The position numbers were made by a program, and so were the translations under genes. A model generated the notes under the pieces. The model ran no database searches. It saw nothing but the letters and a program-made list of their open reading frames with translations, and was not told where the DNA came from. This document shows positions 7,141 through 16,114 of a stretch of 26,350 nt of DNA, in pieces. The stretch spans positions 1-26,350 of the forward strand of contig CAYVVS010000009.1 in assembly GCA_964454845.1 (NCBI GenBank). The letters run 5' to 3'. Position 1 is the stretch's first letter; the number at the start of each line of letters is the position of its first letter. Source of the DNA: GCA-016700035 sp964454845. Lineage in GTDB: Bacteria; Patescibacteriota; Saccharimonadia; CAILAD01; GCA-016700035.

Positions 7141-7720
7141 GTTGAATCCCTTTATCAAATACAACCGCGCGCAATACTTCTGCAGTCCGCCGACAGTCAT
7201 CTAGGGCATTATGGGCTGTGCGTGCCGACTGCCCGAATAGCTTAAATGTGTCTTCACTGCGCACTACTTGGCTATAGCCGTGCTGGCACACATACTGGTA
7301 AGCCAGACTCCATGCGTCAAGATGATGATAATCATACATACTATCACGTCGATCGATCGATTGCATAAGTACGTCTAGCCAGGCCCGGTCAAACGATATA
7401 ATCCAGCTCGCTAGATACACTTCGGTGCCAAACTGTTTTACAAATTTTTTGGCAACTTCTTGACCCTGAGGAGCATTCGCAACTCGCTCACGCGTAATAT
7501 CGGTATGCTCTAATACCCATGGGTCTAGACTATTTGGATCAGCCCGAATGTCAGAGAGAAAGCTATCTTGTTCGACAAGTGTCTCTGGATGCAATAATAC
7601 GGCCCCTAGCTGAGTCGGTGCTCCGGGATCGCTCACATCTCCGTGCTCATTTCTCACAAAGCCCGTTGATTCAAAATCAAATAAGAGTACGGGTTTAGAA
7701 TAGCCAGCAAACTGACTCAT
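7127..7720 (-). CDS. DEDDh-family 3'-5' exonuclease (DnaQ/RNase T-like)
   Basis: This 197-aa exonuclease domain protein has the DEDDh metal site: Asp15 and Glu17 in LLFDFESTG, Asp111 in SFDRAWLD, and His170 with Asp174/175 in TAHNALDDCR. Family members trim DNA or RNA 3' ends: proofreading, RNase T and oligoribonuclease-like roles. It could serve as a proofreading subunit or a general exonuclease; sequence alone does not decide. It starts with ATG overlapping the recR stop (ATGA), so it is translationally coupled to recR, which favours a repair role. An ACGGAA site upstream is weak. Confidence 0.87.
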   Translation of the reverse strand: MSQFAGYSKPVLLFDFESTGFVRNEHGDVSDPGAPTQLGAVLLHPETLVEQDSFLSDIRADPNSLDPWVLEHTDITRERVANAPQGQEVAKKFVKQFGTEVYLASWIISFDRAWLDVLMQSIDRRDSMYDYHHLDAWSLAYQYVCQHGYSQVVRSEDTFKLFGQSARTAHNALDDCRRTAEVLRAVVFDKGIQHEAN

Positions 7721-8319
7721 GCGGCTATTTCCGTACGACCGGCTAACGCTCGACCTAGTGTCACCTGATCGGCATACTCAACATCAGCCCCAACCGGTAG
7801 GCCGTGTGCCAAGCGAGTTACTTTAATGCCGTGCGGCGTAAGAAGACGAGCTACATAGAGCGCTGTTGTCTCTCCTTCTACTGTGGCATTTGTTGCTAAA
7901 ATTACTTCGCGCGGACTTACTGCTTGCACGCGGCTTACAAGCGAATCCAGCTTTAATTGCGTCGGACCAATTCCATCGATGGGCGACAAGACACCATGTA
8001 GCACATGATACCGCCCCCTGTACGTCCCAATTTTTTCAATCGCAACAATATCCAGTGGCTGAGCTACCACTACAATACTCTCATCATCGCGCGCATTATC
8101 TAAGCACAAATCACATAGTTCTGCAGTGGCGTAACTATGACATTGTGCGCAAAAACCCAATCCATCACGCACACCCTCAAGCGCTGCAGCAAGACGCGTT
8201 GGGTCACCATGTCTAACCAAATACATCGTTAAACGCTCGGCCGTTTTCGGACCGATCGAAGGTAATTTTGCAAACTCGTCAACAAGTGTAATGATTTGCT
8301 GTGGCAGTATTCGAGCCAT
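7717..8319 (-). CDS. recR: Recombination mediator RecR
   Basis: This 200-aa protein is full length for the family. It has an N-terminal helix-hairpin-helix (about 12-34), a C4 zinc site (Cys57, Cys60, Cys69, Cys72 in CAQCHSYATAELCDLC), then a Toprim domain from about residue 80 (SIVVVAQPLDIVAIE) and a C-terminal GLPVGADVEYADQVTLGRAL. It loads RecA at gaps together with RecO/RecF. SD GGAGGGG precedes the ATG. It follows ybaB by 18 bases, the usual ybaB-recR pairing; dnaX, normally just upstream, lies about 6 kb away on the same strand. Confidence 0.97.
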   Translation of the reverse strand: MARILPQQIITLVDEFAKLPSIGPKTAERLTMYLVRHGDPTRLAAALEGVRDGLGFCAQCHSYATAELCDLCLDNARDDESIVVVAQPLDIVAIEKIGTYRGRYHVLHGVLSPIDGIGPTQLKLDSLVSRVQAVSPREVILATNATVEGETTALYVARLLTPHGIKVTRLAHGLPVGADVEYADQVTLGRALAGRTEIAA

Positions 8320-8337
8320 TCCCCTCCAGTTCGCAGG

Positions 8338-8625
8338 CTACATACCAGGCAGGTTTAGACCGCCAAGCTTGCCTTTCATTTTTTCGGCAACTTCGCGCTG
8401 CAAAGCACTGTTTGCCTGATTTACTGCTGATTCAATAAGCTTCTCTAGACGACCAGTATCCGAGACGTCAAACTTTTCAGTATCAAGCTTTACGCTAGTT
8501 ACTTTTTGTTCGCCGTTCATAACGATTACAACCGCGCCGTTTCCAGCATCAGCCTCTACTTCAACCTTCTTAAGTTCTTTCTGAATTTTGCGCAACTCGT
8601 TGGCTGCCTTAATTTGATCTAGCAT
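8338..8625 (-). CDS. YbaB/EbfC nucleoid-associated protein
   Basis: This 95-aa protein has an amphipathic N-terminal helix (about 1-25) and the family's central strand region (GAVVIVMNGEQKVTSVKLD). The C-terminus is MKGKLGGLNLPGM, the typical Gly/Met-rich end. It forms DNA-binding dimers and is almost always next to recR, as here. AAGGGG lies about 12 bases before the ATG, slightly far. A perfect 12-base palindrome, AATAGTACTATT (8661-8672), lies in its leader. Confidence 0.93.
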   Translation of the reverse strand: MLDQIKAANELRKIQKELKKVEVEADAGNGAVVIVMNGEQKVTSVKLDTEKFDVSDTGRLEKLIESAVNQANSALQREVAEKMKGKLGGLNLPGM

Positions 8626-8689
8626 ATGCTTGGTGTGCCCCTTTCTTATCCTTGAAAAGTAATAGTACTATTGTACCGCGATAACGGCG

Positions 8690-10264
8690 TTACTGCACCT
8701 GGTACAGGCGCACTTCGGATGAATTTGTCTCGAAGCGATCAAGTTCGGTCCAGTTTTTGGGAATTTCTGTCCAATATGACTTGTCACCTGGCTTACCGAC
8801 CAACCAGACTCGACCACTTGCTGGCTTGATTTCTCCCCATGTATCAAAATAAATCTCATCCGCCCGGTCGTACAGCAAAGCCGACTCTCCATAGCCGTTT
8901 GGTCGACCTCCAGTTGTGTTGAGCCGCAGCAGTGCATAGGCATCAGGATAGTCTGCAGCAAGCGGTTGTGGCACTTGGCGATTTCGAGTATCGATACACT
9001 GCGGGCAGTAGTAACTAAAATCAAAATATGTATACAATTCGGCCGATACGATTGCATCGCCAGCCTGCCGTTTCTCTGTAACGTACGCACCAACCCGGGA
9101 CATAGAATGGCTAGCTTGACGCCCCACATTCACAACCCCTACAACACAAACCGCGACCAACAAGCCTAACACCGAGTAGCCCGCAAAGCGCTGCTTTTTG
9201 ATCAGTTCATAGACCGCAATCCCCATCAAAACTACAAGCCCATTGGCTGCAAAAACCAGATATCTATCCTGATACACGGGCTTTACAATAGAAACTGCAA
9301 TCGTCAGCAGGATTGGTAAGAACGTATAAAAATACAACATCTTAATTTGTGGATTGCGATGCCGTAAGCGCCACGCCACATATGAAAGTCCAGCAAAAAT
9401 AGCTAATGGAATGAGCCAGTAAAGTAGCTGCGGCAATTGTCCACCATCGGTAAAAGTAAGATTCTGCCAAATACTATTTGTAAACGTCCGTTCCGTTGTT
9501 TTTGGAATCCAGCTAATGCCTTGCCCACGGCTAAACTGGCCGTAAAAACTCGGTAGCCACGGTGACCACAATAGCAATATGCCAACGTTAGTCAGTATCC
9601 AGCGCCAAGAAAGCCAAAAACTTTTACCAAACCGCCAACGCCATGGCATTTCTAAGGTCATAACATATAACCAATGTGCAGCCACCACAAGAGCCGTGAA
9701 ATAATGCGTATACAGCCCAGCAGCCATAAGTACTGCGTAGGCAATCAACCAGCGATTATTGTTCCTCTTTTCGAGGTAGCGTAATAACACATACGTCGCG
9801 CTTATGGTAAATAAGCCCAAGAGGCCGTACATGCGAGCCTCCTGACTGTAGCGAATGAGAAACGGAGCTAAGGCTAGTAACAGCAGCACGATGCTCGCAG
9901 CCTGACGTGAGAAATAGCGCTTCACGAGTAAATAGCACACATAAATTGTCGCTAATCCGGCTACGGCGCTCATTGAACGAGCAGCAAGCTCTGAACGACC
10001 AAAAATCTGCGTCCAGCTATGCAGCAACTCATAAAAAAGCGGAGGGTGTACATCACGCCCCGAGCCAGCCCAAATTTCTGCAGGATTTCGAGAAATGAGC
10101 ATCATCGTAAAGCCTTCGTCGTGCCATATACTCGCTTTCGTGATAGTGGCAAAGCGCACAAGAGTTGCCAGGATCATAATCGCAGGCACAACGATTCTTT
10201 CCTGGGTGAGCTTCTGCCAGGGTGTAGCTGAAGTCTTTTGAGGCTTAGTCTTTGTACGCGGCAT
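8690..10264 (-). CDS. GT39/PMT-like integral membrane glycosyltransferase
   Basis: This 524-aa polytopic protein has about 10-11 hydrophobic segments. The first extracytoplasmic loop carries the acidic motif IWHDEGFT (about 46-53) and later DVHPPLFYELLHSWTQIFG. These are characteristic of the PMT/ArnT-like superfamily, which moves a sugar from a polyprenyl-phosphate donor to an acceptor outside the membrane. A C-terminal outer domain follows (about 390-524), with a CPQC motif and strands. The acceptor (protein, lipid or wall glycan) is unknown. It overlaps the GT2 gene upstream by 20 bases. That gene probably makes its lipid-linked donor. The start has only a weak SD. Confidence 0.82.
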   Translation of the reverse strand: MPRTKTKPQKTSATPWQKLTQERIVVPAIMILATLVRFATITKASIWHDEGFTMMLISRNPAEIWAGSGRDVHPPLFYELLHSWTQIFGRSELAARSMSAVAGLATIYVCYLLVKRYFSRQAASIVLLLLALAPFLIRYSQEARMYGLLGLFTISATYVLLRYLEKRNNNRWLIAYAVLMAAGLYTHYFTALVVAAHWLYVMTLEMPWRWRFGKSFWLSWRWILTNVGILLLWSPWLPSFYGQFSRGQGISWIPKTTERTFTNSIWQNLTFTDGGQLPQLLYWLIPLAIFAGLSYVAWRLRHRNPQIKMLYFYTFLPILLTIAVSIVKPVYQDRYLVFAANGLVVLMGIAVYELIKKQRFAGYSVLGLLVAVCVVGVVNVGRQASHSMSRVGAYVTEKRQAGDAIVSAELYTYFDFSYYCPQCIDTRNRQVPQPLAADYPDAYALLRLNTTGGRPNGYGESALLYDRADEIYFDTWGEIKPASGRVWLVGKPGDKSYWTEIPKNWTELDRFETNSSEVRLYQVQ

Positions 10265-11012
10265 AACGAAAGCTCACTTTGTTGTATCTACCAATCATGA
10301 GTCCCCATTTAATCTTCAAAAGATCACCGAAGGTCTGTATGGCTACCTTCATCGCGCCATTGCCAGAAATTTTACTTCCTTCAACCACATCGCGCCAATC
10401 TGGTACATCGATGAGCTCGATCGGATAACCGAGTTTACGAGCGATGGCCAAAACTTCCATATCAAAACCCCAGCCAACAATGCGCTGACGGCCAAAAACT
10501 TCTTGAGCTGCACTGCGTTCGAAGGCCTTAAATCCACACTGAGTATCCTTAATGCCCGGAACAATAAGCGTCTGAGTAAGCCAGTTCCCAAACGTTGAGA
10601 TGAACTTGCGAACGCCCGTATGCGACTCACCTAGATTACGTACACAAATAGCAATCTTGCCCTTGTTTTCTATTAAATCGTATATCTCATCAAGATATTT
10701 GAGCGGAGTTGCCAAGTCGGCATCCATAAACATTACATAATCAGTAGTAGCCGCCAGCATTCCGTCACGTACCTGCTTGCCCTTACCTACCTTTGGTCCT
10801 GTTTGCAAAAACTGGTAGTGACTAAAACGTTTGCCAGCAGCATCGGCAACGGCCTTGGTTTTATCTGTACTATGTGCGTCCACTACCATGACAAGAGCGT
10901 TGTAGTGATGCTTTTTTAAATAGTCAGCCAGTGCATCTAGCGTTTTTCCAATACGAGTTTCTTCGTTGAGTGTCGGAATCAAAATTGTGAGGCGCGGATC
11001 TTTACCTGCCAT
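10245..11012 (-). CDS. GT2 polyprenyl-phosphate glycosyltransferase (DPM1/ALG5-like)
   Basis: This 255-aa GT-A fold enzyme opens with LTILIPTLNEETRIGKTLDAL (first strand and nucleotide-binding region). VVDAHSTDKT and MDADLATP supply the metal-binding DxD. TQCGFKAFERSAAQEVF and GWGFDMEVLAIARKLG are typical of dolichyl/undecaprenyl-phosphate mannose or glucose synthases. It would load a sugar from a nucleotide donor onto polyprenyl phosphate on the inner membrane face. There are no C-terminal membrane helices, so a partner such as the GtrA-like protein two genes upstream may do the flipping. SD GAGGTGA precedes the ATG, and the start overlaps the previous stop (TAATG). Confidence 0.9.
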   Translation of the reverse strand: MAGKDPRLTILIPTLNEETRIGKTLDALADYLKKHHYNALVMVVDAHSTDKTKAVADAAGKRFSHYQFLQTGPKVGKGKQVRDGMLAATTDYVMFMDADLATPLKYLDEIYDLIENKGKIAICVRNLGESHTGVRKFISTFGNWLTQTLIVPGIKDTQCGFKAFERSAAQEVFGRQRIVGWGFDMEVLAIARKLGYPIELIDVPDWRDVVEGSKISGNGAMKVAIQTFGDLLKIKWGLMIGRYNKVSFRYAAYKD

Positions 11013-12646
11013 TATCGATTCACCTCGTAGGTGTAGTACAAAGTACGATCAGGAAACTCGGGCGACCTAGATTGGTTAAGCTTGCCTTGCGGATACTTAA
11101 CTTTTAGTACATCCAATACAGCTTGGGTGTGCTGATTGTTTTGGACGATATATACCGTAGCTTGGTCTGTCAGGGGAATAGAATCTACCTCTTCCCACTC
11201 CAAACGCTCCCACCCCGAACCACGTCGAAGTCCAAAGTCGGCGTCACTTTTCTGCATCATATAATCTTTTTTATCACGGGTCAGATAATCGATGGTGCGA
11301 ATTGAATAGCCATCTACCACCATATACACCTTAGTGGTATCAGCACTCGCCAACTTACTATTGAAGTAATCCCCAATCGCAACATTATCGTCGGCATATG
11401 CCTCATACGTACCGGGCGCTCCCGCCCAAGCTCTAAAGTATGCAAAGTAACCCTGAACAAGCGTAGCAGACATCAGGAGTAGGATAAGCGCTAAGCCGAT
11501 ATTTCGAGCGAAACTATTTATTGGGAAAATTGCATACCAACGCCCAATAAAGTACGACAGCCCAATCGCAGCCAGTATCATCACAGCTGGCGCCGTTCCG
11601 ATAGACCGCAGACCATGCGGCAAGCCCTCTGCAGTGAGAGCTGCCGGCAACATCATTGCTCCAGCAATAAACAGCAATGAAAAATATCGTGCATGGCGGA
11701 GAGAATAGAGAGCCACTAGAACCCCCAGGATAAACATAATACCTACAAATGTATTCAAATATGGTTCGCCCGGAACATTGTGGCGCGCGTTATCATCGCC
11801 AGTAAAATTGTATTGCAAAAGCGTCTTTTGTGTACTGTCTAGAAGTGTTTGAACTGGCTTGCCCTTATTGAGGTCTTTATTCAGAAAACTAGTACCACCG
11901 GCCCGAGCCCCGGCATCAGGATTTTTGACAGTGTAAAAAATGAGTGGCGACAATACAAGCAAAAACGAGATAACTGCAGCCGCAATGTTTTTGCCCTGAC
12001 CCTTAAACCACTGTCTGCGAAAAAGAGCTATGTAGATCAGGAGCCCCACCACCGCTGCGAGCATGAGTTGATAGGCTGTATACGTATATGATCCGAGCCC
12101 CAAGAAAGCGCCTGCCCCGATGTAATACCCCATCTTTCGGGTTTTAATTGCACGCCCGCCCAGATAAGCAACCATGGCCACCATAAGTGGCGTCATGCTA
12201 GCGCGAAAACCATCTCTGGAAATAATGACCGCCCAAGGATTTACCGCCAAAAAGAAGGCTGCAATAAGTCCAACCCTCTGGCCAAACCAATCTTTACCCC
12301 AATAATATACGGCAATAATCGCGAGTGTACCCATGAGAGCCGGCGCCATACGTAATGCCAAAACGGTATTGCCAAGAGCTTTTACGAAAGCCGCTTGCAA
12401 GAAAAAGAACAATGATTCACGCGGTCCATTCGTGGCATACAGAGCCCGTATGTCACCAGAAAAGATTCTAAAAACATCCTGGCCGTTGGCTGCTTCATCT
12501 GGATGTAGGCCTGGCGGTAAGCTACTAAGCATATAGAACCTAAAGAAAACACCAATCAGCACAATGGCCGATAAGACCAGCCAAACACCATATTTTTTTG
12601 TAAAATTCTGAAAGCTTTTTTGTCGCTTAGCTGCCTTGGCGCTCAC
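11012..12646 (-). CDS. GT39/PMT-like integral membrane glycosyltransferase (second copy)
   Basis: This 544-aa protein has about 11 hydrophobic segments and a C-terminal outer domain of about 130 residues. The first outer loop has LPPGLHPDEAANGQDVF, with the acidic pair expected of a PMT/ArnT-type enzyme. It also carries ISRDGFRASM, comparable to the conserved Arg-rich loop of these enzymes. It is probably paralogous in function to the 8690..10264 protein but clearly different in sequence. It starts with GTG at 12646, preceded by AGGGGA with 7-base spacing, and overlaps the GtrA-like gene by four bases (GTGA). It likely transfers a lipid-linked sugar to an envelope acceptor. Confidence 0.82.
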   Translation of the reverse strand: MSAKAAKRQKSFQNFTKKYGVWLVLSAIVLIGVFFRFYMLSSLPPGLHPDEAANGQDVFRIFSGDIRALYATNGPRESLFFFLQAAFVKALGNTVLALRMAPALMGTLAIIAVYYWGKDWFGQRVGLIAAFFLAVNPWAVIISRDGFRASMTPLMVAMVAYLGGRAIKTRKMGYYIGAGAFLGLGSYTYTAYQLMLAAVVGLLIYIALFRRQWFKGQGKNIAAAVISFLLVLSPLIFYTVKNPDAGARAGGTSFLNKDLNKGKPVQTLLDSTQKTLLQYNFTGDDNARHNVPGEPYLNTFVGIMFILGVLVALYSLRHARYFSLLFIAGAMMLPAALTAEGLPHGLRSIGTAPAVMILAAIGLSYFIGRWYAIFPINSFARNIGLALILLLMSATLVQGYFAYFRAWAGAPGTYEAYADDNVAIGDYFNSKLASADTTKVYMVVDGYSIRTIDYLTRDKKDYMMQKSDADFGLRRGSGWERLEWEEVDSIPLTDQATVYIVQNNQHTQAVLDVLKVKYPQGKLNQSRSPEFPDRTLYYTYEVNR

Positions 12647-13149
12647 TTTGTATCCCCTGTTTTAAATACTATTTTCTTATACATTACATAGTTCCAGACC
12701 AGGCTTGCAGCGGTGGCAACCAGCTTTACGCCATTAGTTTCTACAAACTGAGCGTCAATTCCTGCGGTGCCTATAATGTTTAGCCAGTTCGCCAGTGAAA
12801 GCCCAAGCTCCACTGGATAGCGCCAGATATTTTCGAAGAAGTAAATGACAACACCCTGAATAACAATAAGACCAAACGCAGTAATCGGGAAGAACTCTAG
12901 GGCCTGACGACCGATATCTTTCTTTTCACCCCCCTTAAACACGAAATGGCGATTAGCAAAAAAGCTAAATGTCATTGCCACCATTACAGCCGGAATATTA
13001 GCGATTTCGTCTGACCACCCGGTGGCCCGACTGACCATGTTTAGAATAATAAAATCAATGAGCGTATTGATGATACCAACAAGACCAAAGCGCCCAACTT
13101 GAGCTACTTCACGCTTGGTGTTCTTGGCCACCGGTTTTTGTTCTTTCAA
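12643..13149 (-). CDS. GtrA-like membrane protein
   Basis: This protein of about 168 aa has four hydrophobic segments. Family marks are GRFGLVGIINTLIDF near the start, FSFFANRHFVFK in the middle and VWNYVMYKKIVFK at the end. GtrA-type proteins are thought to flip or carry polyprenyl-linked sugars, which fits the adjacent GT2 and PMT-like genes. Start choice: TTG at 13149 has AAGGA 7 bases upstream; ATG at 13203 adds 18 residues (MHKLSFLKYTDS...) but has no SD. I prefer 13149 with moderate confidence; both are in frame. The gene follows dnaB closely, linking the glycan module to the replication genes on one strand. Confidence 0.87.
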   Translation of the reverse strand: MKEQKPVAKNTKREVAQVGRFGLVGIINTLIDFIILNMVSRATGWSDEIANIPAVMVAMTFSFFANRHFVFKGGEKKDIGRQALEFFPITAFGLIVIQGVVIYFFENIWRYPVELGLSLANWLNIIGTAGIDAQFVETNGVKLVATAASLVWNYVMYKKIVFKTGDTK

Positions 13150-13218
13150 AAGATTTTCCTTATTTCGACTATCAGTATACTTGAGAAAACTCAGCTTATG
13201 CAATGCGCTTATGCTTAC

Positions 13219-14607
13219 TTATTCGAGTGTGCCACCTTCGCGCTTGCGATCTAGCGATCGGAACAACATCAGCTCTGGACTGAAAAAGAGCTCAACATCC
13301 CCAGTCGGGCCATTTCGATGCTTGCGAATTAGCACATCAGAGATGTTGCGCCGTTCACTTTCTTTATTGTAGTAATCCTCGCGATAGATAAACATCACCA
13401 CATCAGCATCCTGCTCAATAGAGCCCGACTCACGTAAGTCGGACAGCTGAGGGATTTGCGGATGGCGCTGCTCAACTGCACGTGATAACTGTGAGAGAGC
13501 TATCACTGGTACATCAAGTTCACGCGCCAGCCCCTTTAGCGAACGAGAGATCTCTGAAATCTCATTCACACGGTTTCCGTCACTAGAAGCCCGCCCACTC
13601 ATGAGCTGAAGATAATCAATGATAATAAGCCCCAAACCGTGTTCAGTCTGCAAGCGGCGTGCCTTCGTACGCATTTCAAGCGCATTTGCCATTGCTGAAT
13701 CATCAATATATATAGGGGCTTCGGCCATCACGCCCATGGCGCGGTTAAGTTTCTCAAAATCTTTATCTTCTAGGTTTCCAGTGCGCAGCTTCCACGAGTC
13801 TATGCCAGACTCCGATGCCAATAAGCGATCAATTAGCTGCTCTTTACTCATTTCCAGAGAGAAAATACCAACCGGAATGCCCTCTTTAATCGCCACGTGC
13901 GCAGCAATATTCATCACAAAACTCGTCTTTCCCATACTTGGACGAGCCGCCAGGATAATAAGATCTGAACGCTGCAATCCGGCAAGCAATCGGTCCATCT
14001 CCTTAAAACCAGTGGGTACACCGCGCAGCTGCTGCTTATCTTTATGAAGCGCATCAAGTCGATCAAAGCTATCAGCTAAAACATCTTTAATGGAAATAAA
14101 ATTTTGCTTGAGATGCTTTTGGCTGACGGAAAACAATGCTTGCTCAGCTTCATCCAATAGGCCTTCGAGTTCACGACTTTCGTCATGCGCCAAACCCGAA
14201 ATGGCATGCCCGGCAACGTCTAATCGTCGCAGCGTTGCCTTTCCGGCTACAATCCGCGCATACTCTGCTGCGTGGGCAGTCGTTGCCTCCGACCCAGCCA
14301 GCTCTGTGAGGTACGTCATACCACCGATATTCTCGAGCTCTTTTGCAGACTTCAACTCTTCAGAAAGCGTCACTAAATCGATAGGACGGCGCTTTTCGTA
14401 AAGCTTTACTACCATTTCGTAAATGATGCCATTTCGACGGTCGTAAAAATCGTCTGCAGCTACGATATCGGCAACCTTGATGAGCGAGTCGGCATCTAAA
14501 AGGATTGTGCCCAGCAGTGACCGCTCAGCCTGCATACTGTGAGGCGGCGAAAGTTTAGAGAGCTGTTCTTCAGTAGGTGGAGGTGGTGGTGTATCTTTTC
14601 TAGCCAT
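13219..14607 (-). CDS. dnaB: Replicative DNA helicase DnaB
   Basis: This 462-aa protein is normal length. The N-terminal helical domain (about 20-125) carries SMQAERSLLGTIL. A linker leads to the RecA-like ATPase with Walker A AARPSMGKTSF (220-230), Walker B LIIIDYLQLM (327-336) and SQLSRAVEQR, then ESGSIEQDADVVMFIYREDYYN. It unwinds the chromosome ahead of the polymerase as a hexamer. AGGA is placed 8 bases before the ATG, inside the end of dnaX; only 3 bases separate the dnaX stop from this start, so coupling is likely. A short proline run (PPPPP) opens the protein. Confidence 0.98.
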   Translation of the reverse strand: MARKDTPPPPPTEEQLSKLSPPHSMQAERSLLGTILLDADSLIKVADIVAADDFYDRRNGIIYEMVVKLYEKRRPIDLVTLSEELKSAKELENIGGMTYLTELAGSEATTAHAAEYARIVAGKATLRRLDVAGHAISGLAHDESRELEGLLDEAEQALFSVSQKHLKQNFISIKDVLADSFDRLDALHKDKQQLRGVPTGFKEMDRLLAGLQRSDLIILAARPSMGKTSFVMNIAAHVAIKEGIPVGIFSLEMSKEQLIDRLLASESGIDSWKLRTGNLEDKDFEKLNRAMGVMAEAPIYIDDSAMANALEMRTKARRLQTEHGLGLIIIDYLQLMSGRASSDGNRVNEISEISRSLKGLARELDVPVIALSQLSRAVEQRHPQIPQLSDLRESGSIEQDADVVMFIYREDYYNKESERRNISDVLIRKHRNGPTGDVELFFSPELMLFRSLDRKREGGTLE

Positions 14608-14610
14608 ATT

Positions 14611-16029
14611 CTATTCCTGCACCACTTCCCCACCCAAAATTTCCAATGCGCTCGCCACCAGCTCTTCCTCGGGTTGAGCCGCAACTTGAGCTGGTTCTTC
14701 TGCGGCATGCACAACCGTCATTTCAACTTGGCGGTTTGCTACTTTAGAAAAAACTGCTTCTATAAATTGCTGATTTTTCGGCTCTTCAATGCGCTCCTTA
14801 TGAAAACGGAAACGACAACGCACAACGAGTTTATCTCCCTGCAAAACCGGGTCACCAGAACGCAAGACTGCGTAAAGAGAATTATTTTTTGATTTAATCA
14901 ATGACAATGCTTTAGCGGTAACTTTATCGGCACCCAAAACTTCTCCAGGGATCTCTGCTGTAGCTGGAGCAGTCGCAAGTTTTGGCGCCGTCATAGCAAC
15001 CGGCCGCGCAGCTACTATGGCTTGAGCGGGAGATGCGGCATTCATCGCCGCAGCTGACAGGCGCCAGATAGCCAACTCAACCGGCAAAGTAGGCAGCGGA
15101 GTAGTCTTTAATTCACGGGTAGCCTGCGAAAACGACTCGAGTACGCGCGCCAATTGCACTTGAGTCAGCCCGTCTTTCGTATCGCCACGCAAAAACTGTT
15201 GGCGAGCAACAATCAGTACATGTTCAGTAACCAATGTTGGTTCCGCACCCAGTGTCCATAATCTTGTAGCCAGCGCCAAGGCTTCATCGGTCTTACCTTG
15301 GCCAGCCAAAAGGATAAGTTGTCGAACCGCATCTTCATCACCAATTCCAGCTATTTCAGCCACCAGCTGTCGCGTTACATGACTGTGAGCACTACCCAAC
15401 TGATCGAGCAAACTCAGAGCATCTCGAAAGCCTCCCCCCGATAGTTCGGCGATTAATGCTAGAGCATCTTCATCAACCTTCATCGACTCGGCCTCTGCAA
15501 CAGACTGCAAATGTGTAAGCATGCCAGTAGGCTGGACTGGGCGAAAATCATAACGCTGGGTGCGGCTTATTACTGTATCTGGCAACTTGTGCACCTCAGT
15601 AGTTGCCAAGATAAACACCACATGAGCCGGTGGCTCCTCGAGTGTTTTTAAGAGTGCGTTAAAAGCCTCGCGAGTAAGCATATGAGCCTCGTCAATAATA
15701 AATACTTTGTATTTAAGTCGAGTTGGAGCGATTGCGATTTTTTCACGCAACGCACGAATCTCATCAATGCCACGATTTGATGCTGCATCAATCTCAATAA
15801 TATCGAGCTGGGTTTCAAGACCGACCTCTGCGGGCAACTCATTCACACGACGTGCCAAGATACGAGCTACACTCGTCTTACCGGTACCACGTGGTCCTGT
15901 AAACAAGTAAGCGTGACTCAATTTCTGCTGCGCCAAAGACGCCTCTAAAAGACGCGTAATATGCTCCTGCCCAACTACATCAGGCAAATCAGCCGGTCGA
16001 TATTCACGATAGAGCGCAGAACGACTCAA
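14611..16029 (-). CDS. dnaX: DNA polymerase III subunit gamma/tau
   Basis: This 472-aa clamp-loader ATPase has Walker A GPRGTGKTS (45-53), DEAHML (113-118), LEEPPAHVVFILATTE (130-145) and the SRTQRYDF region (156-162, SRC-type motif). Its notable feature is that the four-cysteine zinc module normally found between Walker A and EIDAAS is absent: only about 15 residues (RVNELPAEVGLETQL) bridge the gap. The C-terminal part (about 370-472) is degenerate, as usual. It starts with TTG at 16029, with AGGAGGGG just upstream; no ATG fits. Its own TATAAT lies at 16066-16071. It heads the ten-gene minus-strand train that ends with cysS. Confidence 0.95.
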   Translation of the reverse strand: MSRSALYREYRPADLPDVVGQEHITRLLEASLAQQKLSHAYLFTGPRGTGKTSVARILARRVNELPAEVGLETQLDIIEIDAASNRGIDEIRALREKIAIAPTRLKYKVFIIDEAHMLTREAFNALLKTLEEPPAHVVFILATTEVHKLPDTVISRTQRYDFRPVQPTGMLTHLQSVAEAESMKVDEDALALIAELSGGGFRDALSLLDQLGSAHSHVTRQLVAEIAGIGDEDAVRQLILLAGQGKTDEALALATRLWTLGAEPTLVTEHVLIVARQQFLRGDTKDGLTQVQLARVLESFSQATRELKTTPLPTLPVELAIWRLSAAAMNAASPAQAIVAARPVAMTAPKLATAPATAEIPGEVLGADKVTAKALSLIKSKNNSLYAVLRSGDPVLQGDKLVVRCRFRFHKERIEEPKNQQFIEAVFSKVANRQVEMTVVHAAEEPAQVAAQPEEELVASALEILGGEVVQE

Positions 16030-16065
16030 GTCCCCTCCTAATTAACTTCTCACCAATTATCTTAC

Positions 16066-16071
16066 ATTATA
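16066..16071 (-). promoter_or_regulatory. -10 box of the dnaX transcription unit
   Basis: On the minus strand a perfect TATAAT lies 36 bases before the dnaX start. No good -35 box is visible. The palindrome TGCCGGCA sits just upstream, in the spacer region. It separates dnaX from the non-coding RNA candidate upstream. Confidence 0.5.
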
Positions 16072-16114
16072 CTGCCTGCCGGCATGAATTAGGACCATAC
16101 CACCCGAGTTTTCT

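Noticed and set aside
8661..8672. 12-base palindrome AATAGTACTATT before ybaB as an operator
   Set aside because: It is perfect but isolated and not repeated elsewhere in the window, so I only note it.
9071..9082. GTAACGTACG inside the 8690..10264 gene as another copy of the shared promoter block
   Set aside because: It lies within coding sequence, with no TTGACA at 17 bases.
13619..14047. A 142-aa plus-strand frame
   Set aside because: It is antisense to the Walker motifs of dnaB and has no start signals.
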